A stretch of DNA of 43,714 nt. Origin: an uncultured cyanobacterium (lineage in GTDB: Bacteria > Cyanobacteriota > Cyanobacteriia > Cyanobacteriales > Microcystaceae). The stretch lies in the NCBI GenBank assembly GCA_903887375.1, contig CAISPN010000030.1:1-43714 (forward strand). The letters are read 5' to 3'. The first letter of the stretch is position 1; every line of letters starts with the position of its first letter. Of this stretch, positions 26,500 through 35,445 are shown in pieces. A program made the translations under genes and the position numbers. The notes under the pieces were generated by a model. The model worked only from the letters and a program-made list of their open reading frames with translations. It searched no databases and was not told where the DNA came from.

Positions 26500-26727
26500 G
26501 TGCCACATACTATAGTTACCGAGATTTGTGAAGGGGTGGCAGATTGCGTCGATGCTTGCCCGGTTGCCTGTATTCATCCAGGTCCTGGAAAGAATATAAA
26601 GGGAACCCAGTGGTACTGGATTGATTTTGCTACCTGTATCGATTGTGGGATATGCCTTCAAGTCTGTCCAGTTGAAGGAGCTATACTAGATCAGGAAAAA
26701 CCGGATTTGCAAACAACACCTCAATAA
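26500..26727 (+). CDS. bacterial-type ferredoxin (3Fe/4Fe plus 4Fe-4S)
   Basis: A 75-aa soluble electron carrier. The first cluster motif is C-x5-C-x3-CP (EICEGVADCVDACPVACIH) and the second is CIDCGICLQVCP, a full C-x2-C-x2-C-x3-CP. The first motif differs from the simple 2x[4Fe-4S] form and resembles 7Fe ferredoxins. The start codon is GTG at 26500, with an AGAGGAAA ribosome site 5-8 bp upstream. It is followed 2 bp later by the ABC ATPase gene. Its redox partner cannot be told from context. Confidence 0.92.
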   Translation: MPHTIVTEICEGVADCVDACPVACIHPGPGKNIKGTQWYWIDFATCIDCGICLQVCPVEGAILDQEKPDLQTTPQ

Positions 26728-26729
26728 GG

Positions 26730-27452
26730 ATGGATAACTTATTAGAAATTCAGGATCTCTATGCAGGTTATATCAAGGATCTCAATATTCTCCAGGGTGT
26801 GAGTTTGATAATAGCTCCAGGTGAGTTGGTAGTTGTCATAGGCCCCAATGGTTGCGGAAAATCAACACTTTTAAAAACCATCTTTGGATTGCTAACTCCC
26901 AATCAAGGTACCATCAACTTTAAAGGGAAAACTCTAGTAGGACTTAAGTCAGAAAAAATTGTACAGCAAGGATTAGGCTATGTACCTCAAATTGCCAATG
27001 TCTTTCCTTCTCTAACAATTGAAGAAAATCTAGAAATGGGAGCTTTCCTCACAAGTGGTTCAATCACAAGTGAAAAAGAGGTTATTTTTAATATGTTTCC
27101 GCGTTTAGCCCAACGGCGACGCCAAAAAGCAGGTACCCTCTCTGGTGGAGAAAGACAAATGTTAGCTATGGGCAGAGCTTTGATGTTGAAGCCTGATTTG
27201 CTCTTATTAGATGAGCCTTCAGCAGCTCTATCCCCTATCTTGGTGGGAGATGTATTTGCCCAGATCAAGGCGATTAACCAAAGCGGAACCTCGATTCTTC
27301 TAGTTGAGCAAAATGCCAAAAAAGCGCTATTAATGGCAGATAGGGGATATGTTTTAGAAAGCGGACGTGATCGCTACCAAGGAAAAGGATCTGAACTTCT
27401 CAATGATCCTAAGGTTGCAGCTCTCTACTTGGGCGGTCATCACTCCATCTGA
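26730..27452 (+). CDS. livF: LivF-type ABC transporter ATPase (branched-chain/neutral amino acid, NatE-like)
   Basis: A 240-aa ATP-binding subunit. The Walker A is GPNGCGKST, the Q loop is GYVPQIANVFPSLT, the signature is LSGGERQMLAMGRAL, the Walker B is LLLLDEPSAALSP and the switch is LLVEQN. The VPQxxNxFPxLTxxENL pattern is typical of LivF/NatE/UrtE. In cyanobacteria the Nat-I genes are scattered, so an orphan NatE is expected; UrtE is less likely without urt genes nearby. It begins 2 bp after ferredoxin and ends 57 bp before cysH. Confidence 0.88.
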   Translation: MDNLLEIQDLYAGYIKDLNILQGVSLIIAPGELVVVIGPNGCGKSTLLKTIFGLLTPNQGTINFKGKTLVGLKSEKIVQQGLGYVPQIANVFPSLTIEENLEMGAFLTSGSITSEKEVIFNMFPRLAQRRRQKAGTLSGGERQMLAMGRALMLKPDLLLLDEPSAALSPILVGDVFAQIKAINQSGTSILLVEQNAKKALLMADRGYVLESGRDRYQGKGSELLNDPKVAALYLGGHHSI

Positions 27453-27509
27453 ATAGAGAAAAATAGTTTTAGAATGCTTAGAAAGCAGGATGATTTTAAC
27501 CAGTAAATT

Positions 27510-28292
27510 ATGTCAAAGCCAGATCTGATGGAAAACTACCCAAATAAATTATTCCAATCTGGTACAACTCTAGAGTTGGATTCTATCAATGTTCAATTAG
27601 AAAATAAAACTGCCCCAGAGATAATCAACTGGGCATATGATTCCTTTCAAGAAGGTCTGGTACTGAGCACTAGCTTTGGAATACAATCTGCTGTGATGCT
27701 CCATTTAGTAACTAGCATCATACCCAATATCCCGGTTATCTGGATCGATACAGGCTATTTACCAGCAGAGACCTATATCTTTGCTCAGCAGCTTAGCCAA
27801 AGATTAAACCTTAATTTAAAAGTATACCAATCTCCTTTGAGTCCTGCCAGAATGGAAGCTCTCTACGGTAAGCTCTGGGATAGAGATGATGTCGAATCGC
27901 TCAATCGCTACGACCAAATTCGCAAGGTTGAACCAATGCAGAGAGCTCTAAGTGAGCTCAAGGCGACCGCTTGGTTAGCAGGGCTAAGGCGCTCACAGAC
28001 CAGTCATCGCCATGGACTCTCTACAATAGCTAAACAAGGTGAATTCTACAAAGTGCACCCTATTTTGAACTGGCATTCTCGCGATATCTACCAGTACCTA
28101 AATCAACATAACTTGCCTTATCATCCTTATTTTGACTTGGGCTATGTAACTGTGGGAGACTGGCATTCGAGCCGTCCTTTAATGGCCGCTGATACTGACG
28201 AAAGAGATACTCGTTTTAAGGGAATCAAACAAGAATGTGGCTTACATTTGACTCCTAGTGAAGCAAAAAGTTTAGATTCAAGTACATTGTAA
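27510..28292 (+). CDS. cysH: phosphoadenylyl-sulfate reductase
   Basis: Reduces PAPS to sulfite with thioredoxin in assimilatory sulfur metabolism. The 260-aa protein has the PP-loop region [17 protein letters not shown], the [11 protein letters not shown] block, and [13 protein letters not shown]. The catalytic Cys is in the C-terminal ECGLH (about Cys243). The extra CC...CxxC cluster of APS reductases is absent, so it is a PAPS reductase. It converges on the DrmB gene with only 2 bp between stops. Confidence 0.96.
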   Translation: MSKPDLMENYPNKLFQSGTTLELDSINVQLENKTAPEIINWAYDSFQEGLVLSTSFGIQSAVMLHLVTSIIPNIPVIWIDTGYLPAETYIFAQQLSQRLNLNLKVYQSPLSPARMEALYGKLWDRDDVESLNRYDQIRKVEPMQRALSELKATAWLAGLRRSQTSHRHGLSTIAKQGEFYKVHPILNWHSRDIYQYLNQHNLPYHPYFDLGYVTVGDWHSSRPLMAADTDERDTRFKGIKQECGLHLTPSEAKSLDSSTL

Positions 28293-28294
28293 TT

Positions 28295-30163
28295 CTATTC
28301 AAAAAAAGCCAGATCGCTATTGGCAAGAGTTTTAACCAACAAGCTACGATCGAGAAATTTATTGCCCTTTTCACAGGAAGTCTCTGGGGTAAACAGACAG
28401 GAATGACAAGCAGCCCAATGCAGACTGCCATCTTGGGAATTGGCATCATGTTCAGCGCAAAGAGGATCCGAGGCGCAGAGTTTGACCTGTTCAAGAGCTT
28501 GAGAGATATGATAGCCAAGGGTACTAGATTCTCCCAAGCTCACTAAACCTCCCATAGTCCCTTCACTATCAGAAGCCGCTGTATAGATCAAAATACCAGC
28601 TTGTGGTCCGCCTTCTTGATCCGGTTTTTTGGAATAGATTCTCTCTCGTAAACTGGCACTACTATAACCGCAGGCAATAGAAAACTGACGGATTAAAGCA
28701 TGCGAGAGGGAATGGAGCAGCAGATACCTCATACTCGGGGTAAGAGACTTGTTAGGATTTAGATTGCGACGACTGAGCCAATCACCATAAGCTAATTTAA
28801 CCTTGTTGGCTTTATTGCGCAGATCTTGGCTATCTTCCCAAACTTGTATAGTAGATTCATTAAATTGGATAAAAATACCCTCTCCTCTGGTTTCACAGCT
28901 AGGGACCCATTGCGGAGGATTACTGCTTAGTGGGACTATTGTAATTTCCTCAGATTCAATCTCATCTCCAAAATCTCCAGAAGATTGAATTCGGCTAAAG
29001 CCAACTAGAGACATGAACTCCCGTAGTTTTTCTACCAGGACAATTTGACTGAAATATTTAGTAAAGCCAGCAGGCGGTTCTACAGGACGAAGGCGAAAAT
29101 TCTCATTATTTAAATTCACATTGGCTTGTGAAAAAACTTGCCATTCAGGGCTTTTGAGATCTATTTTCTTTTGTTCGAGTTCTGGTTGTTGACTATTGTC
29201 TTTTTTCTTGAGAATAATCTGCCATATCTCTTCAGTTGGATATTTGGCTAGAGGTTTAAGATCACTTTTGGCAAAGATACGAGCCATACTCCTGAGCTCT
29301 TCTATGCTTAAAATTTCACTTAGATCAGACCAAAACTCCTCAACTAGTTGCTCAAGCTCAGAAGAATTCTCCGGCAAAGAGAGAACAGAGAGAGTTAGAG
29401 GAAACCAGCTATTAGAAGCGCCAAGTAACATAGTGCTCATCTGCTCTGAGCATTTCTCATCAAAGTCATTTAGATGAGGATTCCTAGCACGGCATCGGGG
29501 CATATGGGTTTTTCCAGATTCACCAAAAGCATCAGAGAGGATACGGGGTGACAAGTCAGCGCACTTAGTGCATTTTACGCTGATTTCTGTAGTTGAGCCG
29601 GAAGAGCCAGATTCTTCAAACTTTAAAGGACCTGTGCATTCACTATTGCCCCGATGGACAAAATAGAGCCAGGGAAAATCATCCAGATGTCCCTGACTGC
29701 AGGCTACTAAAAAACGAGCAGGAATTGCTGCTGGTTCTTTTTTATATTTGGGTGAACCTTGACAATTAGCATGCACATAACAAATATCATTGAGACGAAA
29801 TGGATTTGATTTGATCTTAAATAATCCTGATTCTAGAGGAGCTAGCAGACGGCAACGAGAACAAACCATCCAGCTAGGAAAAGGCGCTACTGGCACTCCC
29901 ATAAAAGGATTGACATTCTCCCCTCCCTCACTAGGAACTATTGGCGGCCTGCGAAGGCTTTTAACCTGATTGCCTAGCCTAGTTTTCACCGCAGCCAATA
30001 ACCTAGGTTCATATAGCGCTTGTGAATCGTCAATTAGCCATTGATCCAATCCCATAACCAAAACAGAAAGCTGGGGCAATTCAGCTATTGCGCCAATACC
30101 ATAGGTAAATAGGAGCTGACTGGGTCTGATATTACCAACTTTATACTTATTGTTCTCGCGCAT
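28295..30163 (-). CDS. drmB: DrmB family protein (DUF1998), DISARM-type, orphan
   Basis: A 622-aa protein of the DrmB family, known from DISARM anti-phage systems, where DrmB works with the helicase DrmA. The opening RPSQLLFTYGIGAIAELP is the family start. Zinc-binding candidates follow: MVCSRC, YVHANC, VKCTKC and PRCRA. The C-terminal DUF1998 region has LLHSLSHALIRQFS, GILIYTAASDSEGTMGGLV and the final cysteine cluster HWAACHSCLFTPETSC. No DrmA helicase, DrmC phospholipase or methylase is adjacent, so it is an orphan here. It lies between core genes cysH and cimA. A TATTATA box about 30-40 bp upstream of the ATG could give it its own promoter. Confidence 0.88.
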   Translation of the reverse strand: MRENNKYKVGNIRPSQLLFTYGIGAIAELPQLSVLVMGLDQWLIDDSQALYEPRLLAAVKTRLGNQVKSLRRPPIVPSEGGENVNPFMGVPVAPFPSWMVCSRCRLLAPLESGLFKIKSNPFRLNDICYVHANCQGSPKYKKEPAAIPARFLVACSQGHLDDFPWLYFVHRGNSECTGPLKFEESGSSGSTTEISVKCTKCADLSPRILSDAFGESGKTHMPRCRARNPHLNDFDEKCSEQMSTMLLGASNSWFPLTLSVLSLPENSSELEQLVEEFWSDLSEILSIEELRSMARIFAKSDLKPLAKYPTEEIWQIILKKKDNSQQPELEQKKIDLKSPEWQVFSQANVNLNNENFRLRPVEPPAGFTKYFSQIVLVEKLREFMSLVGFSRIQSSGDFGDEIESEEITIVPLSSNPPQWVPSCETRGEGIFIQFNESTIQVWEDSQDLRNKANKVKLAYGDWLSRRNLNPNKSLTPSMRYLLLHSLSHALIRQFSIACGYSSASLRERIYSKKPDQEGGPQAGILIYTAASDSEGTMGGLVSLGESSTLGYHISQALEQVKLCASDPLCAEHDANSQDGSLHWAACHSCLFTPETSCEKGNKFLDRSLLVKTLANSDLAFFE

Positions 30164-30222
30164 AAAATCCCCAGATAAAATAATAATCTGTGCTTATAAT
30201 ATACTATTTTTTCTGATTAAGG

Positions 30223-31809
30223 TTAAAATGTATTGCGATCATTGAGCAACAGTCCATATTCTACAGCTTCAACTGTTGCTTTATAGGAAGCCTCTAGAAT
30301 ATTAGCTGAGACCCCAACAGTACTCCAGCGCTGCCTTCGGTTACTTGATTCAACCAGAACTCTGGTCTTAGCATCGGTTCCAGATCCACTATCAAGAATC
30401 CTGACTTTGTAGTCTGTTAAATAAAATTCAGCTAAAGATGGATAAAATGCTAAAAGAGCTTTACGCAATGCCTGATCTAAAGCAGAAACTGGTCCATTGC
30501 CTTCTCCAACTTCCAGGATATCTTTGCCATTGACAGAAAGCTTGATAGTGGCCAAAGATCTGCTCGATGGAGTCAATAGGTCACAATGTACCTGAAATCC
30601 TTTTAACTCGAAGAGCTCTTTTCTTTTTCCCAGAGCATCAAGCATCAATAGCTCAAAGCTGGCTTCAGCTGCTTCAAATTGATAACCTTGGCTCTCAAGA
30701 AGTTTGAGTTTCTCTAAAATTATACGAGCTGCTTTATCTTCTTTTTCTAAGGTAAGTCCAAAAGTCCGAGCTTTAGATAATATATTACTGATCCCTGCTT
30801 GCTCGGAAATTACAATTTTTCTTTTATTGCCTACTTTGTTTAGGTCAATATGTTCATAAGTAATTGGATTTTTCTGAACTGCCGAAACATGAATACCACC
30901 TTTATGCGCAAATGCAGAACTACCGACAAAAGGCGCGTGATCATCAGGTGCCAAGTTCACTATCTCGGAAATTAAGTGACTATTGGGAGATAATTGAGCC
31001 AACTGTCTATCTTCTAGGCAGTAATAGCCCATCTTGAGCTGAAGGTTAGGAATCAATGTACAGAGATTGGCATTTCCGCAGCGTTCACCATAGCCATTGA
31101 TGGTTCCCTGGATCATCTCTACTCCTTCTAAAACCCCTGCTAGAGCGTTAGCCACAGCTAAACCTGAATCATTATGGGTATGGATTCCCAGAGGAAGTGA
31201 TTCTCCTAATTGCTCGCGCAATTGTTTGATGCTTTGAGTGATCTGCCCCGACAAAGTACCACCATTGGTATCGCAAAGAACCAGCCATTGCGCTCCAGCT
31301 TGTTGAGCTGCTTGGAGGGTAGAGATGGCATATTGGGGGTTATGGAAATAACCATCAAACCAATGCTCAGCATCATATATTACTCTTTTTCCTTGGCTGA
31401 TTAGATATTCAATACTGCCATAGATCATATCTAGATTTTCCTCTAGAGTAGTACCTATGCCCTCAGTAACATGAAGATCCCAAGATTTACCAAAAATCGT
31501 CACCCATGTAGTTTCAGCAGCGAGTATCGACTGCAGCAATGGTTCATTTTGAGGCTTACGTCCAGGCCTACGAGTAGAACAAAATGCTACTATTTCTGAA
31601 TTTTTGAAATTAATCTCTTTAGCTTTGGCAAAAAATTGTTCATCTTTGGGATTAGCACCAGGCCAGCCACCTTCAATGAAAGTTATACCCATTTCATCTA
31701 GGGTTAGAGCAATCTTGAGTTTATCTTCTAGAGAAAGGGAAATGCCCTCCATTTGAGAACCATCTCTGAGGGTTGTATCATAGAGCCAAATTTGACGTTC
31801 CTTTCCCAT
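30223..31809 (-). CDS. cimA: (R)-citramalate synthase
   Basis: Condenses pyruvate and acetyl-CoA to citramalate, the first step of a threonine-independent isoleucine route. It is about 528 aa, an HMGL-like TIM barrel followed by a LeuA-type allosteric domain. Motifs are LYDTTLRDGSQMEG, IHTHNDSGLAVANALAG (metal-binding HTHND), NGYGERCGNANL and HKGGIHVSAVQKNP. The C-terminal regulatory domain includes the DYKVRILDSGSGTDAKTRV region. I chose ATG 31809 (MGKERQIWLYDTTLRDG), which matches the family start; a GTG at 31833 would add eight residues. Divergent from the VWA gene. Confidence 0.93.
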   Translation of the reverse strand: MGKERQIWLYDTTLRDGSQMEGISLSLEDKLKIALTLDEMGITFIEGGWPGANPKDEQFFAKAKEINFKNSEIVAFCSTRRPGRKPQNEPLLQSILAAETTWVTIFGKSWDLHVTEGIGTTLEENLDMIYGSIEYLISQGKRVIYDAEHWFDGYFHNPQYAISTLQAAQQAGAQWLVLCDTNGGTLSGQITQSIKQLREQLGESLPLGIHTHNDSGLAVANALAGVLEGVEMIQGTINGYGERCGNANLCTLIPNLQLKMGYYCLEDRQLAQLSPNSHLISEIVNLAPDDHAPFVGSSAFAHKGGIHVSAVQKNPITYEHIDLNKVGNKRKIVISEQAGISNILSKARTFGLTLEKEDKAARIILEKLKLLESQGYQFEAAEASFELLMLDALGKRKELFELKGFQVHCDLLTPSSRSLATIKLSVNGKDILEVGEGNGPVSALDQALRKALLAFYPSLAEFYLTDYKVRILDSGSGTDAKTRVLVESSNRRQRWSTVGVSANILEASYKATVEAVEYGLLLNDRNTF

Positions 31810-31898
31810 AAACAATTTTTTGATATCTGACACAATCTTTGATTATATTGTAGAGCAACAATTTATTTGAGTAACAGAGAAGTTTGGTGTGTAGTACA

Positions 31899-31912
31899 AT
31901 AAGCGCTTATTT
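31899..31912. repeat. perfect 14-bp palindrome AATAAGCGCTTATT upstream of the VWA triad
   Basis: A perfect inverted repeat in the 170-bp gap between cimA and the VWA gene, about 50 bp upstream of TATAAT-like boxes. It could be an operator for the triad or for cimA. No regulator is recognised. Confidence 0.4.
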
Positions 31913-31964
31913 ACTGTTTTTTGATTCAGAAGTGAGGGAAGAGGGATATATATAATTCACATAG

Positions 31965-31970
31965 TATAAT
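31965..31970 (+). promoter_or_regulatory. putative -10 box for the VWA/PP2C/kinase operon
   Basis: TATAAT lies 33 bp upstream of the VWA start codon; another TATAAT lies at 31951-31956. No good -35 is visible. The gap is otherwise AT-rich with nothing else recognised except the palindrome at 31899-31912. Confidence 0.4.
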
Positions 31971-32003
31971 ACACATAATAATCTCATCTACTTTTATCAA
32001 TAT

Positions 32004-32663
32004 ATGGCTATTGGATTTCCAGAATTTGTTGATAACCCCGAAAGTCGTTGTCCAGTGTTGCTTCTACTCGATACTTCTGGATCTATGGCAGGTCCTGCTA
32101 TAGAAGAGTTAAACCGTGGGATAGCCTCTTTTAAAGAGGATGTATTGAAAGATTCTCAAGCCTCACTCAGCGTCGATTTAGCGGTGGTTACCTTTGGAGG
32201 AACCGTCAAAAAAATACAAGACTTTGTCACGGTGGATGAGTTTACACCACCTCTACTGAAACCTGATGGTTATACTCCTATGGGTGAAGCCATTGAATAT
32301 GCTCTAGATCTGATAGAAGATCGCAAGGTAGCCTACAAAAATCATGGTATACAGTATTATCGTCCTTGGATCTTTATGATTACAGATGGAGCACCTACAG
32401 ACGCATGGACATTAGCCTCTCAACGTCTCTTGCAAGCAGAAAATGAACGCCGCCTCCTTTTCTTTGCTGTGGGTGTACAGGGAGCAGATATGGATAAACT
32501 ACGTCAAATAGCATCCCCTGAACGTCCTCCTATCTTTTTAAATGGTTTAGACTTTCGCTCCCTCTTCCTCTGGTTAAGTAGTTCTATGAAAAGGGTTTCG
32601 ACTGGTAAAATTGGGGACTCTATATCCTTACCTCCCGTCAGTTGGGGCACTATTAGTACATAG
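32004..32663 (+). CDS. TerY-like von Willebrand factor A domain protein
   Basis: A 219-aa single VWA domain. The metal-ion-dependent adhesion site is complete: DTSGSM (about 23-28), Thr in DGYTPMGEA and Asp in MITDGAPTD. The start MAIGFPEFVDNPESRCPVLLLLDTSGSM (as positions 1-28) matches TerY-like proteins. It is the first gene of a VWA-PP2C-kinase triad, known as TerY-P from comparative genomics of tellurite-resistance-linked systems. It has no signal peptide, so it is cytoplasmic. The next gene begins about 14 bp after its stop. The role in sensing or protein assembly is inferred. Confidence 0.88.
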   Translation: MAIGFPEFVDNPESRCPVLLLLDTSGSMAGPAIEELNRGIASFKEDVLKDSQASLSVDLAVVTFGGTVKKIQDFVTVDEFTPPLLKPDGYTPMGEAIEYALDLIEDRKVAYKNHGIQYYRPWIFMITDGAPTDAWTLASQRLLQAENERRLLFFAVGVQGADMDKLRQIASPERPPIFLNGLDFRSLFLWLSSSMKRVSTGKIGDSISLPPVSWGTIST

Positions 32664-32676
32664 AAGGGGCTTGATT

Positions 32677-33447
32677 GTGGATTGTAAAGCGGTCGTCTCT
32701 AGCGAGATAGGTACTAGTCATCAAAAGTTAAATTTACCCTGTCAAGATTATGCTCAATATTGTCTCCTAGAAAATCGGGCTATTATAGGCGCTGTCAGTG
32801 ATGGTGCTGGTAGTGCTAAACATTCTGAAATAGGCTCTAAATTGGCCGTAGAAACTGTTTTAGGCTACCTTAAAGGGGTTGAAGGGCATACAATAAAATC
32901 TGAAGACTCCTCACCTCCATCTTTAAAAAATGTCAGACAAATATTTACTACAATAGTTGAAAAAGTTCAGGAGGAATTACAAAAACTATCAGACAAAAAT
33001 AACTATAAAATCGAAGACTTAGCTTGTACTTTGTTGATTTTTATAGCGACTTCAGAGGAAATAATGGCTATGCAAATCGGAGATGGTTTTATAGTTATAC
33101 GTCCTTCTAATGAGGAATATCAACTTCTTTTTAAACCTAATAAAGGAGAATATGCCAATGAGACTACTTTTATAACTTCATCTACTGCGATAGAAGATAT
33201 GCAGGTGGATATTATCTCTAAGCCTATATCTTTTATTTGTGCTTCTACAGATGGTTTAGAAAAGGTTGCTATTAAGTTAAGTAATTACTCACCTTATGAG
33301 CGCTTTTTCAGTCCCTTAGAAACCTATCTTCAAGAGACAGTAGACCTAAAAGAAGAAGACTATCTTAAACCGTTTTTACAGTCACCATCTCTTAATAGTA
33401 GGACAGATGATGATAAGTCATTATTAATAGCTTTATTTAAGGAATAA
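32677..33447 (+). CDS. PP2C-type Ser/Thr protein phosphatase (TerY-P triad)
   Basis: A 256-aa metal-dependent phosphatase. Motifs in order are NLPCQDY (metal Asp), AVSDGAGSAKHSEIGS, ACTLLIF, MQIGDGFIVI, STDGLEK and the final TDDDKSLL with its metal Asp. All acidic ligands are present. I chose GTG 32677 (MDCKAVVSSEIGTSHQ), because AAGGGG lies 7 bp upstream and the family begins near here; a longer frame from ATG 32611 runs inside the VWA gene. It is followed 10 bp later by the kinase gene and probably opposes that kinase. Confidence 0.88.
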   Translation: MDCKAVVSSEIGTSHQKLNLPCQDYAQYCLLENRAIIGAVSDGAGSAKHSEIGSKLAVETVLGYLKGVEGHTIKSEDSSPPSLKNVRQIFTTIVEKVQEELQKLSDKNNYKIEDLACTLLIFIATSEEIMAMQIGDGFIVIRPSNEEYQLLFKPNKGEYANETTFITSSTAIEDMQVDIISKPISFICASTDGLEKVAIKLSNYSPYERFFSPLETYLQETVDLKEEDYLKPFLQSPSLNSRTDDDKSLLIALFKE

Positions 33448-33457
33448 AGGTGCATCC

Positions 33458-35362
33458 ATGCCTTATCTAATCTGCGCTGAGACCAACAAAGCTATTCAAT
33501 TAACAAAAAAAATTGCCGATAGTGGAGAAGGGACCGTCTGGAAAACAGAAAGAACTGGAATATTAGCTAAAGTCTATAATTTGGCTACATCAGAAAGGGC
33601 AGATAAACTCAGTTTAATGGTAGTTAACAAGCCCAGTGATCCTAATGATCATAAAAATCATATTTCTTTTGCTTGGCCTCAATCACTATTAACTGATGAT
33701 GCTAGTCAAATTGTCGGTTTTCTCATGCCCCAAGTTGTTGGAGGAAGAGAGCTAATAGATATATACAGTCCTAGACTACGTAAAAAACAAGGCCTAGAAG
33801 TAGACTGGAGATTTCTCCATGTAGTATCAACTAATATTGCTCAAATAGTCTGGTCTATCCATAATAAAGGTTATATTATTGGTGATATTAAACCACAAAA
33901 TATTCTAGTTAATAATCAAGCGTTACCTTCAATTATTGATACAGATTCCTTTCAAGTCATAGATCCACAAAATGGGAGAATACATCATTGTTTAGTAGGA
34001 TCACAGGGCTTTACTCCACCAGAATTATTGGGAGAAGACTTATCAACCACTAGACAAACTACCTATCATGATCGTTTTCGTCTGGGGGTAATTCTCTATT
34101 TTCTCTTGTTTGGTACTCATCCCTTTGGAGGAAAGTGGACAGGGGCAGGAGATTCTCCCCAACAAGACGACTTGATTAAAAATGGTTGGTGGCCTTATGC
34201 CAAAAATAGCCCTATTCAACCGGGACCAAGTACCATCAGTCTGGATATTGTAGATTCTCAAATCAAGCAATATTTCCTAAAATGCTTCAATGATGGTTAT
34301 GACAATCCTGCATTACGTCCTTCAGCAGAAGATTGGTACTACGTCTTGAGAAGATCTGTTGAGGATTTGGTGGATTGCCCTGATGTAAATACTCATATAT
34401 ATAGAGCAGGTTATCAAAGTTGTAATTGGTGTCAACGTGAAGCAACCCTAGGAGTTGATATTTTCCCAGGAAAGATTAAGCCTAAACCTTCAGTGCAAGT
34501 GAGTTTTTCTAGCTTAGAATTTACTGCTCAAAATTTAGGGGAAAGAATCACCCGAACTATTACTATTGTTAATCCCACTCCAAAAACTCTTTTAGAAGGT
34601 AAATGGTCAGTTGAACCTCACCCCAACGATCCACCCCATACACCCGACTCTCATACTTGGATTTCTTTCTCTCCTAAAGAATTTCAAGGTAATCAAGTTG
34701 ATTGTAAAATCACAGTTGATACTAGCAAACTAAAATCACAATCCAGTGGTAGTCGAGTAATTGTATTAAAAACTAATGCTATTCCTGAAAGTTATTCCCT
34801 AAAAATACAAATTAAAACAGCACAACCCATCTCACTAGAGATCAAGAAATTACCTTACCCAATTATGACAATGCTGCTATTTGTATCTCTTTTTGGTGGG
34901 TATTCTTTGGTGGCGGGGCTATTGCTGCTGGTGCTGCTGGGGCTGGTGCTGAAGGGGCTGGAGCTGGGGCTGAAGCAGTGGCTGGAGCTGGTGGCGGGGC
35001 TATTGCTGCTGGTGCTGGCGGGGCTGGTGGTGATGCCGGGGCTATTGCTGCTGGTGCTGGTGCTGCTGGTGCTGGCGGGGCTGCTGGGGCTGGGGCAGTG
35101 GCTGGCTATCTATCTCAACCTACCCAAAGCAGAAAGATATGGGTCAGGCTTTATTTTATTCTTTCATACTCTTGCAGTAATCTTAGGGACTAGCATAGGA
35201 ACCGCGTTAAAAATAGGACTACTAGCAAATAATTATGTATTTTTAGCTATTTTAGGAAGTGGTGGTTTGTTGTATTTCTTAATAGTGCGTCATTATTTAC
35301 GGAGTAAATCTCTGATTGCAGATTTTAAAGAAAAAGATAGAAATTTAATCTCGTTGAGTTAG
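33458..35362 (+). CDS. membrane-anchored Ser/Thr protein kinase (TerY-P triad)
   Basis: A 634-aa protein. The kinase domain is about 15-300: glycine loop SGEGTVWK, Lys38 in AKVY, catalytic Asp143 in IIGDIKPQNIL (the usual HRD is replaced by IGD), DTD 161-163 in place of DFG, and a D-x-F-x-LGV helix. A Cys pair (SCNWC) and an Ig-like beta domain (about 345-445) follow. Hydrophobic segments fill about 465-625. The segment 484-550 is Leu/Val/Gly-only low complexity encoded by a GC-rich repeat (34909-35108) within AT-rich DNA. ATG 33458 has AAAGGTG upstream. It probably senses stress at the membrane with the VWA and PP2C partners. Confidence 0.85.
   Translation: MPYLICAETNKAIQLTKKIADSGEGTVWKTERTGILAKVYNLATSERADKLSLMVVNKPSDPNDHKNHISFAWPQSLLTDDASQIVGFLMPQVVGGRELIDIYSPRLRKKQGLEVDWRFLHVVSTNIAQIVWSIHNKGYIIGDIKPQNILVNNQALPSIIDTDSFQVIDPQNGRIHHCLVGSQGFTPPELLGEDLSTTRQTTYHDRFRLGVILYFLLFGTHPFGGKWTGAGDSPQQDDLIKNGWWPYAKNSPIQPGPSTISLDIVDSQIKQYFLKCFNDGYDNPALRPSAEDWYYVLRRSVEDLVDCPDVNTHIYRAGYQSCNWCQREATLGVDIFPGKIKPKPSVQVSFSSLEFTAQNLGERITRTITIVNPTPKTLLEGKWSVEPHPNDPPHTPDSHTWISFSPKEFQGNQVDCKITVDTSKLKSQSSGSRVIVLKTNAIPESYSLKIQIKTAQPISLEIKKLPYPIMTMLLFVSLFGGYSLVAGLLLLVLLGLVLKGLELGLKQWLELVAGLLLLVLAGLVVMPGLLLLVLVLLVLAGLLGLGQWLAIYLNLPKAERYGSGFILFFHTLAVILGTSIGTALKIGLLANNYVFLAILGSGGLLYFLIVRHYLRSKSLIADFKEKDRNLISLS
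34909..35108 (+). repeat. GC-rich GCTGGTGCT-type low-complexity repeat inside the kinase gene
   Basis: About 200 bp built from variants of GCTGGTGCT and GGGGCTATTGCTGCTGG. The core GGGGCTATTGCTGCTGGTGC occurs at 34915, 34996 and 35038. The kinase frame reads Leu/Val/Gly; the frame one base behind (34909 register) reads only Gly/Ala and a few Asp/Glu. Both are open through the block. Confidence 0.85.
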
Positions 35363-35445
35363 ATCGTCGATAATACGTAATAGGGGTTATGCCGCAGCAT
35401 ATCTTGGGATAATAAAGAGACCTTAGATATGCACATTTTATATCC

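Noticed and set aside
28295-30163. A complete DISARM system
   Set aside because: Only DrmB is present; flanking genes are cysH and cimA, with no helicase, methylase or PLD nuclease.
31833-31833. GTG start for cimA eight codons upstream
   Set aside because: The family begins at the ATG (MGKERQIWLYDTTLRDG), and no ribosome site supports the GTG.
34978-35193. A Gly/Ala-rich ORF within the kinase gene
   Set aside because: It is produced by the simple GC-rich repeat in a second frame; downstream, only the kinase frame gives sensible membrane segments.
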